NCBI GenBank assembly: GCA_002010065.2
Contig: MTMD02000001.1
Location: 62,001-126,000 of the forward strand
From: Candidatus Pyrohabitans jungbluthii
GTDB taxonomy: Archaea; Hydrothermarchaeota; Hydrothermarchaeia; Hydrothermarchaeales; BMS3B
DNA: 64,000 nucleotides
Direction: 5' to 3'
A model generated the notes under the pieces. The model was not told the origin of the DNA and made no database searches. It saw only the letters and a program-made list of their open reading frames with translations. The position numbers and the translations under genes were made by a program. The stretch's first letter is position 1; each line of letters opens with the position of its first letter. This document shows positions 1 through 9,869 of this stretch, in pieces.

Positions 1-7
1 TTACGTG

Positions 8-39
8 TTGTTAACCACAGGATAAATCAAGGTTAACGA
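8..39. promoter_or_regulatory. BirA-type biotin operator upstream of bioY
   Basis: The stretch reads TTGTTAACC, 14 bases, GGTTAACGA. This is an inverted repeat with 8 of 9 matching positions per arm, and it closely resembles the known BirA operator (TTGTAAACC-N14..16-GGTTTACAA) described for bacterial and archaeal biotin genes. It ends 12 bases before the bioY start, so a bound biotin repressor would block initiation. The assignment is by motif plus the identity of the downstream gene; no birA gene lies in the window. Confidence 0.75.
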
Positions 40-51
40 AGGTGGTGAGGA

Positions 52-852
52 ATGTTCATAAGCGAGAACGCAAGGCTCAACTTTTTCAGGTGGCGGTACG
101 AGGCAGAGTTCTACTACAAGCTTGCTCTTGCCTTTACCTTTGCCGGGCTCACCGGCATTGGGGCGCAGGCGAAGCTATACCTTCCCTTCACCCCTGTGCC
201 AATAACAGGACAGGTGTTCTTTGTGCTCCTGAGCGGCGTTGTGCTGGGCAGGAATTACGGCGCGTTGAGCATGGCGCTCTACGCAGCGCTTGGTGCTTTA
301 GGTGTACCCTGGTTCGCCGGGGGTAAGGCTGGAGTAGAGGTGCTCCTGGGCGCAACCGGAGGCTACATCCTCGGCTTCATCCTTGCTTCATACCTGATTG
401 GCTACTTCACCGACACCTACATAAGCTCTCGAAGCCTAGCCTCGCAGCTCGGGCTAATGTTCGCTGGCGTTGGGATAATCTACACTCTTGGCGCAGTGCA
501 GCTCGCTCACGTGGCGAAGCTGAGCACTGGCGAGGCTCTAGCTAAAGGGGTGCTCCCATTCATCCCGGGCGATATACTAAAGGCCCTCGCCGCAGTAGCA
601 ATTTCCACAGCGGTCCTGCCTAAGGCAAGCTATGCCCAGGAAAAAGACGCAGGTGCACAGAGCGCAGGAAGAGCAAGGCTCTACCTCAGCGCCATCGCAG
701 CAACGGCGGCTGCTTTCTTCCTGGCACTCTTCTGGATAAAACTCTTGGGACTCAAAAGCGCGAGCGTGGCGGAGCTTCTGTGGTATTCGCTGACCTACTC
801 CGCAGCGGTGCTCCTGTGCGCCGGAAGCGCAGCCTACCTGGCGAAGAGGTAG
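52..852 (+). CDS. bioY: BioY, biotin-binding S component of an ECF transporter
   Basis: BioY is the substrate-binding membrane subunit of the biotin ECF transporter. The protein has an N-terminal amphipathic stretch followed by about six hydrophobic segments, with the family pattern AKLYLPFTPVPITGQVF near residues 40-57 and a Gly-rich GATGGYILGF segment near residue 105. At 266 residues it is longer than the usual 180-210; the extra C-terminal part (about 205-266) adds a charged linker and two more hydrophobic helices. The start ATG follows the Shine-Dalgarno-like GGTGGTGAGG. No EcfA or EcfT gene is adjacent, so it either works alone or with shared energising subunits encoded elsewhere. A BirA-type operator lies immediately upstream. 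Confidence 0.9.
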   Translation: MFISENARLNFFRWRYEAEFYYKLALAFTFAGLTGIGAQAKLYLPFTPVPITGQVFFVLLSGVVLGRNYGALSMALYAALGALGVPWFAGGKAGVEVLLGATGGYILGFILASYLIGYFTDTYISSRSLASQLGLMFAGVGIIYTLGAVQLAHVAKLSTGEALAKGVLPFIPGDILKALAAVAISTAVLPKASYAQEKDAGAQSAGRARLYLSAIAATAAAFFLALFWIKLLGLKSASVAELLWYSLTYSAAVLLCAGSAAYLAKR

Positions 853-858
853 CCTGAG

Positions 859-3800
859 TCAGACCCGCCTCAGGGCGGAAGTCTTCTGTTCGATATACCT
901 CTCCAGGAGCTCCCCCTTTTTCTTCAACTCTTTATCCTTCTCCTCCAGGAGCTTCTTAAGCTCCCTAACCTCCTCCTCCAGCTTTTCCTTTTCCTCTAGG
1001 AGTGAGGAGTACTTCTTCTCAAGCTGCTTTGCGCTCTTGTATGCGCTTGCCTCTATCCTGCTGAAGATCTTCTCCGCCGTTGCTGTGGCGTTCTTTATAA
1101 GCTGGCCAGCCTGGGAAAGAAACTCCGTCCTTGCCTCTCTGCCCTCCCTGACTCCCGGCGCAGTGCCAACGCCAAGCTTTGCATCCTCGAGGTACTCTAT
1201 CGCAACCCTCAAGAAGGAAACGCACCTCTCCACATCCCCATCAATCCCATCAACGCTCGCAGAAAGGGTGTACAGCTTCTTTATAGACTGAGAGGCGCCC
1301 TCAATGGCGATATCCACCTGCTTTGCGCTGTACTTCCTGAAGCAGGCTTCAACACCCTTCGCAGCCTTCCCCAGCGCTGCGAAGACCTCCTTCTCCAGCT
1401 CCTTAAGCTCCTTCTCAACCTTCACCGACTCCTGGAGCAGCTTCTGCTTTAAGCGAGAATTCTCATTTTTCAGCATCTCCATCTCCGCGCTCAGCTTCGC
1501 AAGCTCTCTGCGCAGCCTCTCAATCTCGACATCCCTCTCCTTCTGCTCTCTAACGGCGCTGTCCACCCTGCCATAGAGGAGCAGGTTCTCCTTTTCCAAA
1601 GTCTTGCACTTCTCCTCATACTGCTCCAGCTTCTGCACCTTTGCTTTGAGTTCCTCGAAGGCTTTGCTTTTCAACGCTGCCTCCTCACGAAGCGAATGGT
1701 ACTCCTTCGCAAGCTTTGCCAGCTCCTCCTTCTCCTGGGTGAGGCTCTCAAGCTCCGTCCTGTACTGGGAAAGCGCTGCCTCCTGCTCGCTGAATTTCTG
1801 CTTCAGCTTTTCATGCTCGCCCTTCAGGGCCTCAAATTCATAAAGCTTCGCGAGCATCCGCTCAATTTCCTTCTCCATCCGGGAGTTCTCTTCCAGCAGA
1901 GCTTTAATCTTGCCTCTCGCCTCCTCAAGCTCCTTCGCATTTTTCTCATTCTCTGCGGTAAGGCTGGTGATTTGTTCCTTCGCCGCCTCAAGCTGGGCCT
2001 CAAGTTTTGCCACCTTGCTTTCTTCCGCCGCTAACCTCTGCTTCAGCTCCTGATTTTCCTTCTCATAGCCTTCGAGAAGCTTTATCCTTGAAACCAGCTC
2101 CTGAATCTCCTTCTCCAGCTTTTCTCTGAGGTTCTCAAGCTCGCCCTTCTCCTCCCTGGTTATCTTGAGTTCTTCCACGCGTGCCCCAAGCTCCTGCTTC
2201 GTGCTATTAAGCTCTTCCTCCAGCTTCTCCTTCATGGCTTCAAGCTCAGCGAGCTTTGCATCAAGCTTCTTAATCGTATCCTCCAGCTCGACGATCCTAT
2301 CCTTGGCCGCGAGAAGCTCTCCCTTCGCCTGCGTCGCCTCCTCCTCGTATTTTTCAAGAAGCTTCACCCTGCTGGCAAGCTCACTCCTCTCGCTACGTAG
2401 CTCTGCAAGCTCATTCTCAAGCGTCGCCTTCTCCACATTCAGCTTCTCTACAAGGGTCTCAAGCTCCTGCTTGGCCTCGGAATCTTTCCTTAGCTGGGCT
2501 ATTTCCCTCTCCTTCTCCTTCAGCTCCTGCGTAGCCCTGCCAAGCTCTTCCCTTTGCTGGGAAAGCTCCTTTTCCAAGCTCGCCTTCTCAGCGAGCGTCG
2601 TGGTAAGCCTGTCCTTTAGCTCAGCTACCTCTCCCTCAAGTTTTTCAATGCTGCGCTTCGCAGAAGCCAGTTCCGCCTTGAGGTCTTCATTTTCCTTCTC
2701 AAAGCCCTCAAGCAGCTTTACTCTACTTACATATTCTTCTATCTTCTCGCTCAACTCCTTAATCTTCGCCTCGTTGTCTATCCTGACCTTCTCAAGAACC
2801 CTCTTCTCCTCTTCGAGCAATTCTTTCTCTTCCTTAATTTTAAGAAGCTCCTCAATCTTTTCCTTTGCCAGACTGTGCTCATTCTCAAGTTTCCTGTACT
2901 CCTGCTCCAGCTTTTGATGTTTTTCTTTAAGTTCTGCCAGCTCCTGCTTCACAGCATCGAGGGTTTTCACCAGCTCGTTAAGCCTGGCGCTCTGCTCCTC
3001 GACGGTAAATTGCGAAGCGCGGAGATTCTCAGTTAACTCCTCAACCTTACCTTCAAGCTCTTGCTTTTTATCACCCAGCACCTGGAGCTTCTGCTTTAGC
3101 TCCCGTATAAGGGAGCGCATCTCCTTCTTCTCAAGATCATCGCCCGCAAACTCCCACTTCTCAACCTTCTCCGCCGAGAAGTCCAGAATAGCGCGAATGC
3201 TCTCATGAGCCCTCTCATAACCTTCAAGAAGTCTGTCTCTGATAAACAGCGTGGCGCGCTCCTCCACCATCTCCTGGTTTCTCGCCAGCAGCGCGTCGAT
3301 CTCTGCCTTCCTCTTCCTTAGTTCACCGAGCTTTTCATCAATCTCCCTCTTCCGCTCCTTCAAGCTATCGCATCTCTCCTTCAGAGAGGGTAGGTCTGAA
3401 AACTCCCTTAGTATCTCCTCCTCCTTTTCCCGCTTTCTCCTCTTAATCACCTCATATTCAGAGGAGAAATACTTCAGCTTGAGCTCAAAAAGGTCTGTCC
3501 TTGCCTTAATCTCCCCTATACTCGCCTTGCCGGTAATCTTTCCCACAAAACCCCCCTTTGGAGAAATCTCAAGAACACCTCCCCCCGATGAGTATTCATC
3601 AAGGAGAGTTTCCAGGGTAACAGGCTTACCGGCCAGCTTAATCTCCACATCCTCGGCATAGGGGGCGATGTCCCTGATAAAAGCCTGCCTCACCCTCGAG
3701 GCTTGCGCTGAGAACTCCCTCTCCACCTCATCTCTACTGCGCTCATACTCCTCAATCTTCTTTGAATAAGCCTCCTCGCAGCTCTTCAGCTTGCCTTCAA

Positions 3801-4167
3801 CTTCCTCAGCCTCCTTCTCCAGGGAGGCTATCTCCTCCTCAAACTTCTTGAGCTCCTGCTCTCCCTCAGAAACCGCCAATAGCTCTTCACGGGTTTTTGT
3901 GACCTGCTCACAGAATTCTTCGAGCATCTCAGAGGCGCGTATCCCCGTATTTTTAACAAAATCCCGCTCCTCTGGGAAATTCTCGTGTATCAGCTTAATT
4001 AGCTCAATAAGAGGGCTGCGAAGCGAGAGTGAGCGTTTTTCTATCTCTGTCAGCATGTCTATAAATTCCCTGCTTGCAGGTTTCTCTAAAGATGAAAGAG
4101 ATTTTATATCCTCATGGATTGAATACCACTCACTTCTGAGCACGTCAAGAAGCTCGCTTACCCTCAT
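859..4167 (-). CDS. giant coiled-coil protein (1102 aa), function unknown
   Basis: Almost the whole chain is charged heptad sequence rich in Glu, Lys and Leu, predicting a very long coiled coil, with no Walker motif, so it is not an SMC or Rad50 ATPase. A non-coiled stretch around residues 165-215 (KPVTLETLLDEYSSGGGVLEIS) and a C-terminal part around 890-1000 (cysteine-containing, less heptad-like) may be small folded domains. A segment of the form SRVKLLEGYEKEN recurs near residues 475, 594 and 687, with a looser copy near 305, suggesting internal duplication. No signal peptide or membrane helix is seen, so it is probably cytoplasmic. It is convergent with bioY (6-base gap) and divergent from the chemoreceptor gene. 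A structural or scaffold role is only inference. Confidence 0.75.
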   Translation of the reverse strand: MRVSELLDVLRSEWYSIHEDIKSLSSLEKPASREFIDMLTEIEKRSLSLRSPLIELIKLIHENFPEERDFVKNTGIRASEMLEEFCEQVTKTREELLAVSEGEQELKKFEEEIASLEKEAEEVEGKLKSCEEAYSKKIEEYERSRDEVEREFSAQASRVRQAFIRDIAPYAEDVEIKLAGKPVTLETLLDEYSSGGGVLEISPKGGFVGKITGKASIGEIKARTDLFELKLKYFSSEYEVIKRRKREKEEEILREFSDLPSLKERCDSLKERKREIDEKLGELRKRKAEIDALLARNQEMVEERATLFIRDRLLEGYERAHESIRAILDFSAEKVEKWEFAGDDLEKKEMRSLIRELKQKLQVLGDKKQELEGKVEELTENLRASQFTVEEQSARLNELVKTLDAVKQELAELKEKHQKLEQEYRKLENEHSLAKEKIEELLKIKEEKELLEEEKRVLEKVRIDNEAKIKELSEKIEEYVSRVKLLEGFEKENEDLKAELASAKRSIEKLEGEVAELKDRLTTTLAEKASLEKELSQQREELGRATQELKEKEREIAQLRKDSEAKQELETLVEKLNVEKATLENELAELRSERSELASRVKLLEKYEEEATQAKGELLAAKDRIVELEDTIKKLDAKLAELEAMKEKLEEELNSTKQELGARVEELKITREEKGELENLREKLEKEIQELVSRIKLLEGYEKENQELKQRLAAEESKVAKLEAQLEAAKEQITSLTAENEKNAKELEEARGKIKALLEENSRMEKEIERMLAKLYEFEALKGEHEKLKQKFSEQEAALSQYRTELESLTQEKEELAKLAKEYHSLREEAALKSKAFEELKAKVQKLEQYEEKCKTLEKENLLLYGRVDSAVREQKERDVEIERLRRELAKLSAEMEMLKNENSRLKQKLLQESVKVEKELKELEKEVFAALGKAAKGVEACFRKYSAKQVDIAIEGASQSIKKLYTLSASVDGIDGDVERCVSFLRVAIEYLEDAKLGVGTAPGVREGREARTEFLSQAGQLIKNATATAEKIFSRIEASAYKSAKQLEKKYSSLLEEKEKLEEEVRELKKLLEEKDKELKKKGELLERYIEQKTSALRRV

Positions 4168-4351
4168 TTAGATCACACTCATTTGTGGAGTTTGGTATCC
4201 ATTTTTTAAAAGCCTTACGCATAGGGAGGATTGGTGCATAAAATTTTTGAAATATTTTTCAATTAAAGGGGGTGATGTGAAGATTCGTTCTAAAAAAGTT
4301 TATATCAAATAAATTTAAAAATTTTTAAATATTAATTCAGGGTGCACTGAG
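4168..4351. promoter_or_regulatory. divergent intergenic promoter region, AT-rich
   Basis: This 184-base spacer separates the coiled-coil gene (minus) from the chemoreceptor gene (plus). An AT-only run around 4304-4335 contains TATA-like TTTAAATA about 20-25 bases before the chemoreceptor ATG, and GGTG precedes that start by a few bases. I see no strong palindrome and no RNA. Confidence 0.45.
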
Positions 4352-6442
4352 ATGCTCGGGATTATAAAAAAGGTTGGGTCGGCAATAAGGAACATGAAAC
4401 TTGTTTATAAAATTGTTGGAAGCTTTCTGATTATTGCCCTCCTATCCCACGCTGTGGGAATAATCGGGTACATGAAAATCGGAGAGATTAATTCAGCAAC
4501 TGCGAGGATATCTCAGGAGGCGTGGCCAAAAGCCGAAGCTTCTGCCCGGCTCTCAGAGGAGCTTTTTCTGCTTTCAGAATCTGCACTTAAGTATGCGGTT
4601 GCAGATTCTGAGATGCGCAAGGAGCTTAAAGACAGCTACTTCACCAGGGGAGAGAGATTGAGAGAGCTTATAGCTGAGATGGACGCCCAGCCTCTACATG
4701 TTCAGGAAAAGGAGGCGATGCTGACAATAAAAGAGACCTTCCCAAAATTCTTTGAGGCCGGGCTTACGCTGATGAGCGCATACGAGGAACTGAGCACAGC
4801 AAGAGAAGAGATTTCAGAGAAGGCTGAGGAGATCCACGAGGTGGGAGATGAGATAATCGAGACATCTGAAAGTCCTGCAATTAAAGAAGGAATCATAGAG
4901 CAGATGCTGGCAGCCTATGAATACATCAGCATCGGAGAAGAAGAGGAAAAGGAAAGGTTCTGGGAGGTTGGAAATAAATTAAAGGAACTGCCTGAGTATT
5001 CGAGCATAGAGGAAGAGCATACGCATTTTGAGGAGATTGCTGCAGGGCTTTTCGATACTTACGAGGATATGAAGGTGAAAGAAGCTTATGCAGAGGAGAG
5101 GAGGAGAGAATTTGAGAATTACAGAGACATTATTGTAACAAATGCCAGGAACCTCATTGAGGTGCAGAGGGAAACAATGGTCAGTGCAATGGCCACTGCT
5201 ATTCAGGAAAGTCAGGACACCAAAGAGGAATTGCAGACTGTTGCAGGTGCCGCAGTGCTTCTTGCTTTGATTTTTGCCATTGTTGGAGTGAGGACGATTA
5301 CCCGCCCGCTGAAGGAAATTTCAGAGAAGGCCAAAAAGGTTGCTAGGGGTGACCTGACGGTGGAGATCCGCAGCCAGAGCAAAGACGAGCTAGGTGAAGT
5401 TGCTAACTCCTTCTCTGCGATGCTTAAATCCCTGAGAGAGCTTATTGGTGATGTAAGAAGGGTGGCAGAAAACATCGCCTCTTCCTCCCAGCAGCTTTCT
5501 GCCACCAGCCAGAACGTCACTGCCTCGGCGGAGGAGATCAACAGCATAACCCAGGAGATAGCGGAGAGCTCTGCTACTGTCGCCTCAAAGACTCAGGAGA
5601 CAATGAAGGTCATGGACAATATGGAAGGCTCCCTTAACAGGGTGGAGGAAAGCGTGGCAAGAGCGATGAGCATAGCTGCTAGAACACGGGAGACGGCTGA
5701 GCAGGGAAGCGATGCCGCAAAGGAAGCGCTGGGCAGGATCAGTGAGATGAGAAGGCTAACCTCTCACACATCTGAGATGGTGAGAGAACTCGGGGAGAGC
5801 ACACAGAAGATAAGGAGGATCGTGGAAGTGATCTCCAACATCGCGGAGAAGACGAACCTGCTCGCTCTAAACGCCGCGATAGAGGCTGCGCGCGCAGGTG
5901 AGCATGGTCGAGGCTTTGCTGTAGTTGCGGAGGAGATAAGAAAGCTGGCGGACAGCTCTGCAAAGTCGGCAGAGGAAATAGGAAGCATAATCGACGAGGT
6001 AGGGAGGAAGGTAGGACAGGTGGTAAGCGAAATAGAGGCAAGTGCTGAGGATATAGAGAGTGGCACCCAAGTGGTGAGCAGTGCCCTTGCTTCTTTCAAC
6101 GAAATAACAAAAAGTGTTGAGGAGACCAGTGGGGTAATAGGTGAGATAAATCTCGCCACCAAAAAGCTTAAAAATGATGCAAGGAGCGTAATTGAATCAG
6201 CTAACTCCATTGCGGCAATGATAGATGAGACTGCTGCCGCAACCCAGGAGACAGCCGCCGCTGTTCAGGAGCTTAGCGCCGCGATGCAGGAGCTTGCAGC
6301 CATGGCTGAGCATCTCTCTGAGGCGGCGCAGCAGCTTGAGGATTCTGTGAAGATGTTTAAGGTCACTGATTCACCACCTACGAAGTCCGTGGAGCCTCAA
6401 AGCACATCTAAAAGCGTTATATTGGAAAGCTTAAGTAAATAG
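4352..6442 (+). CDS. methyl-accepting chemotaxis protein
   Basis: This is a membrane chemoreceptor that would pass a ligand signal to a CheA/CheW array. Visible parts are TM1 at about 20-42, an extracytoplasmic helical sensor domain of about 245 residues, TM2 at about 290-316, a HAMP domain ([22 protein letters not shown], about 318-365) and a long methylation/signalling hairpin. The hairpin tip is canonical: [20 protein letters not shown] at about 497-516. There is no C-terminal CheR-tethering pentapeptide; the tail is Ser/Pro-rich. No che gene lies nearby. Instead the downstream genes are two winged-helix/HEAT proteins and a MinD-type ATPase, on the same strand. The receptor could serve classical taxis from a distance or a local pathway; the family call is secure. 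Confidence 0.93.
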   Translation: MLGIIKKVGSAIRNMKLVYKIVGSFLIIALLSHAVGIIGYMKIGEINSATARISQEAWPKAEASARLSEELFLLSESALKYAVADSEMRKELKDSYFTRGERLRELIAEMDAQPLHVQEKEAMLTIKETFPKFFEAGLTLMSAYEELSTAREEISEKAEEIHEVGDEIIETSESPAIKEGIIEQMLAAYEYISIGEEEEKERFWEVGNKLKELPEYSSIEEEHTHFEEIAAGLFDTYEDMKVKEAYAEERRREFENYRDIIVTNARNLIEVQRETMVSAMATAIQESQDTKEELQTVAGAAVLLALIFAIVGVRTITRPLKEISEKAKKVARGDLTVEIRSQSKDELGEVANSFSAMLKSLRELIGDVRRVAENIASSSQQLSATSQNVTASAEEINSITQEIAESSATVASKTQETMKVMDNMEGSLNRVEESVARAMSIAARTRETAEQGSDAAKEALGRISEMRRLTSHTSEMVRELGESTQKIRRIVEVISNIAEKTNLLALNAAIEAARAGEHGRGFAVVAEEIRKLADSSAKSAEEIGSIIDEVGRKVGQVVSEIEASAEDIESGTQVVSSALASFNEITKSVEETSGVIGEINLATKKLKNDARSVIESANSIAAMIDETAAATQETAAAVQELSAAMQELAAMAEHLSEAAQQLEDSVKMFKVTDSPPTKSVEPQSTSKSVILESLSK

Positions 6443-6474
6443 AATCTCAAATTTTGTGATAGTTGCGAGAAAAA

Positions 6475-6485
6475 AGTTTTATATT
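6475..6485 (+). promoter_or_regulatory. TATA box for the HEAT protein gene
   Basis: AGTTTTATATT lies inside the 5-prime end of the longest open frame (GTG at 6456). A TATA box here puts transcription start near 6500-6507, so translation should begin at ATG 6501 or ATG 6525 rather than at the upstream GTG. Confidence 0.5.
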
Positions 6486-6500
6486 GTCAAGCATAAGGCT

Positions 6501-7934
6501 ATGAATAAAGGAAAAGAAATAGGGATGATCCCCTTGGAAGCTCTGCTGGAGGAAGTGACCCAGCTTAGGGAGCTGGAGAAGACCTATCTCAAGGTTATAA
6601 AGGCGCTTCATCTTGAATGTACGAGACTTGAAGAGGAGGTTTCTCAACTCAGGAGGCTGAAAGAAGAGGTTAAATATCTGCAGCAGCTTGAGCTTTGGTA
6701 TATCAAGGCGCTCAAGGGCTTGAACGAGGAATGCAATCGCCTTGAGAGGGAGATTTATGAGTTGAAGAGGAGGAGCGTCTTACCCCAGACGTCTGTTAAC
6801 ATCGAGAGGTACCTTGAAGGTGACTTCACGCTTCTGGAGCTTCTTGCCTTTGCAGATAGCAGAGTTAGCCTGAAAGCGCTTAAAAAGGCATCCAGCTGGC
6901 TTGGAGTGGAATACAGAAGAGCAAAAGAGGAAATCAAGAAACTCGAGAGAGATGGGATTATCTACCTTAAAAATGGGCATGCGGTGATAAGAAGCGAGGT
7001 GCAGGAGCAGTTCAGAGATTACCTGCTCCGCAGTATTCCAGATAGAGATGAGATAATAGAAAACCTCAATGCCGATGCCATTGAAGCTGTTGAGCTGCTC
7101 CGCCGCAGACGTGGCGTGCTAACAAAAGACAAATTTGAAGAGCTGGACGTGGATAAGAAGGCTGCACTTCTGAAGCTTGTAGAAAAGAAGCTACTCTTCA
7201 GAACCATCGACAGGGATGGTGAGTTAATCTACTTCATGCCCGAAGAAGTTCTCGAGCTAATGGAGGAGCTTCGAGTAGAGGTTGCGAAACGCTCAAAAGT
7301 GACAAGAGAAGAGTTGATGAAAAAATTGAACATCAAAGACCCGACGGAGGAGGAAATTGACCTCATACTAAGCACATTCAATGAGTCTGAACTGGAGCCG
7401 GCTGAGCTTGAAAGCAATGAAACACTTATTGAAGCTTTCCGCAATGAGCAGGTTGATGTGTTGGTAAACGCTCTGAAGAGCGAAGATGTGCACATCCGCA
7501 GATTCGCTGTCTCTGCCCTGTGGAAGATTGGAAGCAGGGATGTGGTGGAACACCTTATCGAGATGCTCGACGATACCGACGCCTATGTTAGAAGGCTCGC
7601 CATCTCGGCGCTATTGAAGATTCCCGACGAGCGCATGGTGGAGCCGATGATAAGGAAACTCGACGACGAGGACAGCATGGTGCGCTACTCCGCTGCGTCC
7701 TACTTTGACAACTACCCTCACTCAAGCGCTTTTCCCTCGCTAGTGAAAGCTCTTAGGGATGAGGACAGCATGGTGCGCACCGTCGCCGCCTCAGCGCTCG
7801 GCAAGCTTGGCATGAAAGAGGCTGTGCCATATCTGATAGAGGCTTTAAGGGATGAGGACGCGTGGGTAAGGCACTGCGCTGCTGAAGCTCTGGACAAGAT
7901 AAAAGGCAGGATAAAAAATGTACGATTGGCTTGA
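6501..7934 (+). CDS. coiled-coil / winged-helix / HEAT-repeat protein
   Basis: Residues about 10-90 form a coiled coil built from two copies of a roughly 26-residue unit (pattern LxxLExxYxKxxKxLxxECxRLE), each with one Cys. Two winged-helix-like segments follow (about 105-160 and 190-260), then the motif [10 protein letters not shown], then five PBS-lyase-type HEAT repeats to the C-terminus ([25 protein letters not shown] and similar). There is no membrane segment. The start is placed at ATG 6501 because a TATA box lies at 6475-6485; ATG 6525 is an alternative. It overlaps the next gene by 17 bases and shares with it the winged-helix, [10 protein letters not shown] and HEAT architecture. HEAT solenoids usually bind proteins; the winged helices suggest DNA or regulatory contacts. 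Function unknown. Confidence 0.85.
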   Translation: MNKGKEIGMIPLEALLEEVTQLRELEKTYLKVIKALHLECTRLEEEVSQLRRLKEEVKYLQQLELWYIKALKGLNEECNRLEREIYELKRRSVLPQTSVNIERYLEGDFTLLELLAFADSRVSLKALKKASSWLGVEYRRAKEEIKKLERDGIIYLKNGHAVIRSEVQEQFRDYLLRSIPDRDEIIENLNADAIEAVELLRRRRGVLTKDKFEELDVDKKAALLKLVEKKLLFRTIDRDGELIYFMPEEVLELMEELRVEVAKRSKVTREELMKKLNIKDPTEEEIDLILSTFNESELEPAELESNETLIEAFRNEQVDVLVNALKSEDVHIRRFAVSALWKIGSRDVVEHLIEMLDDTDAYVRRLAISALLKIPDERMVEPMIRKLDDEDSMVRYSAASYFDNYPHSSAFPSLVKALRDEDSMVRTVAASALGKLGMKEAVPYLIEALRDEDAWVRHCAAEALDKIKGRIKNVRLA

Positions 7935-9834
7935 TAAGTTGCTGGAGGAGGATGAGAAGGAGCTTAAGGAGATTTCATTCCCTAGAGGTAAGAAGCTCGA
8001 AAAGCACTTCAGAAACCTCAAAGAGGTAAAGAAGTTCATTGAGAAGTCAAAATTTACTGGGATAGTAAGGGCCAAGTCGAGAATTGAAAATGTCTTTCTC
8101 CTGTATCTCCAAGGGGAACTTGCTGGAGCTGCTACCTTTTCAAGGCTTGGGCTGTATACCACATTTGGAGAAAAGGCCCTCAGTAACATCCTTGACTCCA
8201 GTTTCGTTATAGAGTCTATAGAGGAGTATAATCATGAAGAACTCTACTCTACGCTTATTTCAAATCCTGAGATGGTAGCCAACAAGAACCTCCAGAGGAA
8301 AATCTTCAGTATAAGTGAGACCATTGACACCCTCCCCCCAGAGACTGTTGGGCTGCTTGAGATGCTGGTATTCAGTGAGGGGGCTGTACAGAGAGAGCTA
8401 CTGAGAATTGTTAGCCTATCGGTATTTCTCTCTGACTTCGGAGAAAATGACTTCAATGCTGCCATTGACACAATAGATAAGCTTGACTTTGTAACAGAAC
8501 GCAATGGCGGTTATGAAATCAGCAGTGAATACAAAGCCCTGCTGCGGCAGATATTTCTCAAGCGTGCCAAGGTGGAGAAAGCGAGGGAACTTATTAGAAC
8601 CGACCAAACCACCAGTCAGCTCCTTTCCCTTTTAGCCGATACCGGAAAGGTCAGCTACAGTGAACTCAAAAAATTTCTAGGTGGAGAGGTGGACACAGCG
8701 ATAAGCAAGCTTGTGAGCCTTGGGGCTCTGTTTAGAGGCGTGGACAGCAGCGGTTTGCCAACCGTATTCCTCCCGAAAGCGCTTCATGAACAACTCCTCG
8801 CAGAAAGGACAGAGGAAAACCAGCGTGTGGAAGAGGTGGAGCTGAGCAGGGAAGAGCTGATGAAAAAACTCAATATACGTGAACCCACAGATGAGGACAT
8901 CGAGGCTATAGTTCGCTCTATACTGGAGGAGTCTGAGGATGAACTTGAGGCACTTCATCCCCTTATTGAAGCACTGAGAGAGGGCGATGCTCGGGTAAGA
9001 AGCGTCGCAGCCTCCGCCCTAGCAAAGATAGGCGACGCGCGTGCAATTGAGCCCCTGATACATGCCCTGTTTGATGAAGACAACAATGTGAGGGTAAGCG
9101 CTGCAAAGGCGCTGGGCACGTTGAAGAGCCCAAAGGCTGTAGAGCCCCTGATTGAAACACTCAGCGACGAGGATAGTGCCGTAAGAGCAAGCGCTGCAAA
9201 AGCCTTGGGGAGCATTGGCGACACGCGCGCAATAGAGCCTCTGATCTCTACCCTTAGCGACGGGGACAGCACGGTAAGAGCAAGTGCCGCAAGAGCTTTG
9301 GGGAGCATCGGTGACGAACGCGCAATAGAGCCTCTGATTGAAGCCTTTTATAAGGAAGAGGATGAACTTGCGCGCAGGGACATAATATCCGCGCTTTCCG
9401 GTTACAGAGACGAGAGAATACTGGAGATTATGATACAGTGTCTTAAGGATAGAGATGCCTATGTGAGGCGCATCGCCGCCTCGGCGCTCTGGAAGAGTGG
9501 CGGTGAGCGTGCCATTGAACCACTCATCGAGGCGCTCAAAGATGAAGAAAGCACTGTGAGATACTGCGCAGTCTCAGCTTTGGATGGAGTCAAGGATGAG
9601 CGCGTGATTGAGCCGCTCATAGGGGCACTCAACGACAATGATGATATGGTGCGCACCGTCGCTGCCTCTGCCCTGGGCAAGATTAATGACGAGAGGGCGA
9701 TAGAGGCGCTCAAGAAGGCACTTAATGATAAAAGCGAATGGGTTCGAAACTGTGCTGCTGAGGCACTACAGAATCTCGGCGTTAACATCCCAGACACCAA
9801 ACCTGAGACACTCTTCGAGAAAAAAGTTATATAA
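7918..9834 (+). CDS. winged-helix / HEAT-repeat protein, paralogue of the preceding gene
   Basis: The 638-residue protein lacks the N-terminal Cys coiled coil of its neighbour. It has a novel helical N-terminus (1-135), two winged-helix-like segments (about 140-215 and 230-290), the shared motif [18 protein letters not shown] near residue 313, and about nine HEAT repeats from 340 on (units such as [19 protein letters not shown]). Its last four repeats match the last four of the upstream paralogue in order ([31 protein letters not shown]), so the pair arose by tandem duplication with repeats added here. Start ATG overlaps the previous stop, implying translational coupling. A scaffold or regulator role next to a chemoreceptor is inference. 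Confidence 0.87.
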   Translation: MYDWLDKLLEEDEKELKEISFPRGKKLEKHFRNLKEVKKFIEKSKFTGIVRAKSRIENVFLLYLQGELAGAATFSRLGLYTTFGEKALSNILDSSFVIESIEEYNHEELYSTLISNPEMVANKNLQRKIFSISETIDTLPPETVGLLEMLVFSEGAVQRELLRIVSLSVFLSDFGENDFNAAIDTIDKLDFVTERNGGYEISSEYKALLRQIFLKRAKVEKARELIRTDQTTSQLLSLLADTGKVSYSELKKFLGGEVDTAISKLVSLGALFRGVDSSGLPTVFLPKALHEQLLAERTEENQRVEEVELSREELMKKLNIREPTDEDIEAIVRSILEESEDELEALHPLIEALREGDARVRSVAASALAKIGDARAIEPLIHALFDEDNNVRVSAAKALGTLKSPKAVEPLIETLSDEDSAVRASAAKALGSIGDTRAIEPLISTLSDGDSTVRASAARALGSIGDERAIEPLIEAFYKEEDELARRDIISALSGYRDERILEIMIQCLKDRDAYVRRIAASALWKSGGERAIEPLIEALKDEESTVRYCAVSALDGVKDERVIEPLIGALNDNDDMVRTVAASALGKINDERAIEALKKALNDKSEWVRNCAAEALQNLGVNIPDTKPETLFEKKVI

Positions 9835-9869
9835 GCACTGACTACGTAACCTCTACCGGAGGTATGCGA

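Noticed and set aside
2165-2917. Ser-rich 250-aa open frame on the plus strand
   Set aside because: It is the complement of the coiled-coil gene; Ser/Leu-rich low complexity is the expected shadow of Glu/Lys-rich codons.
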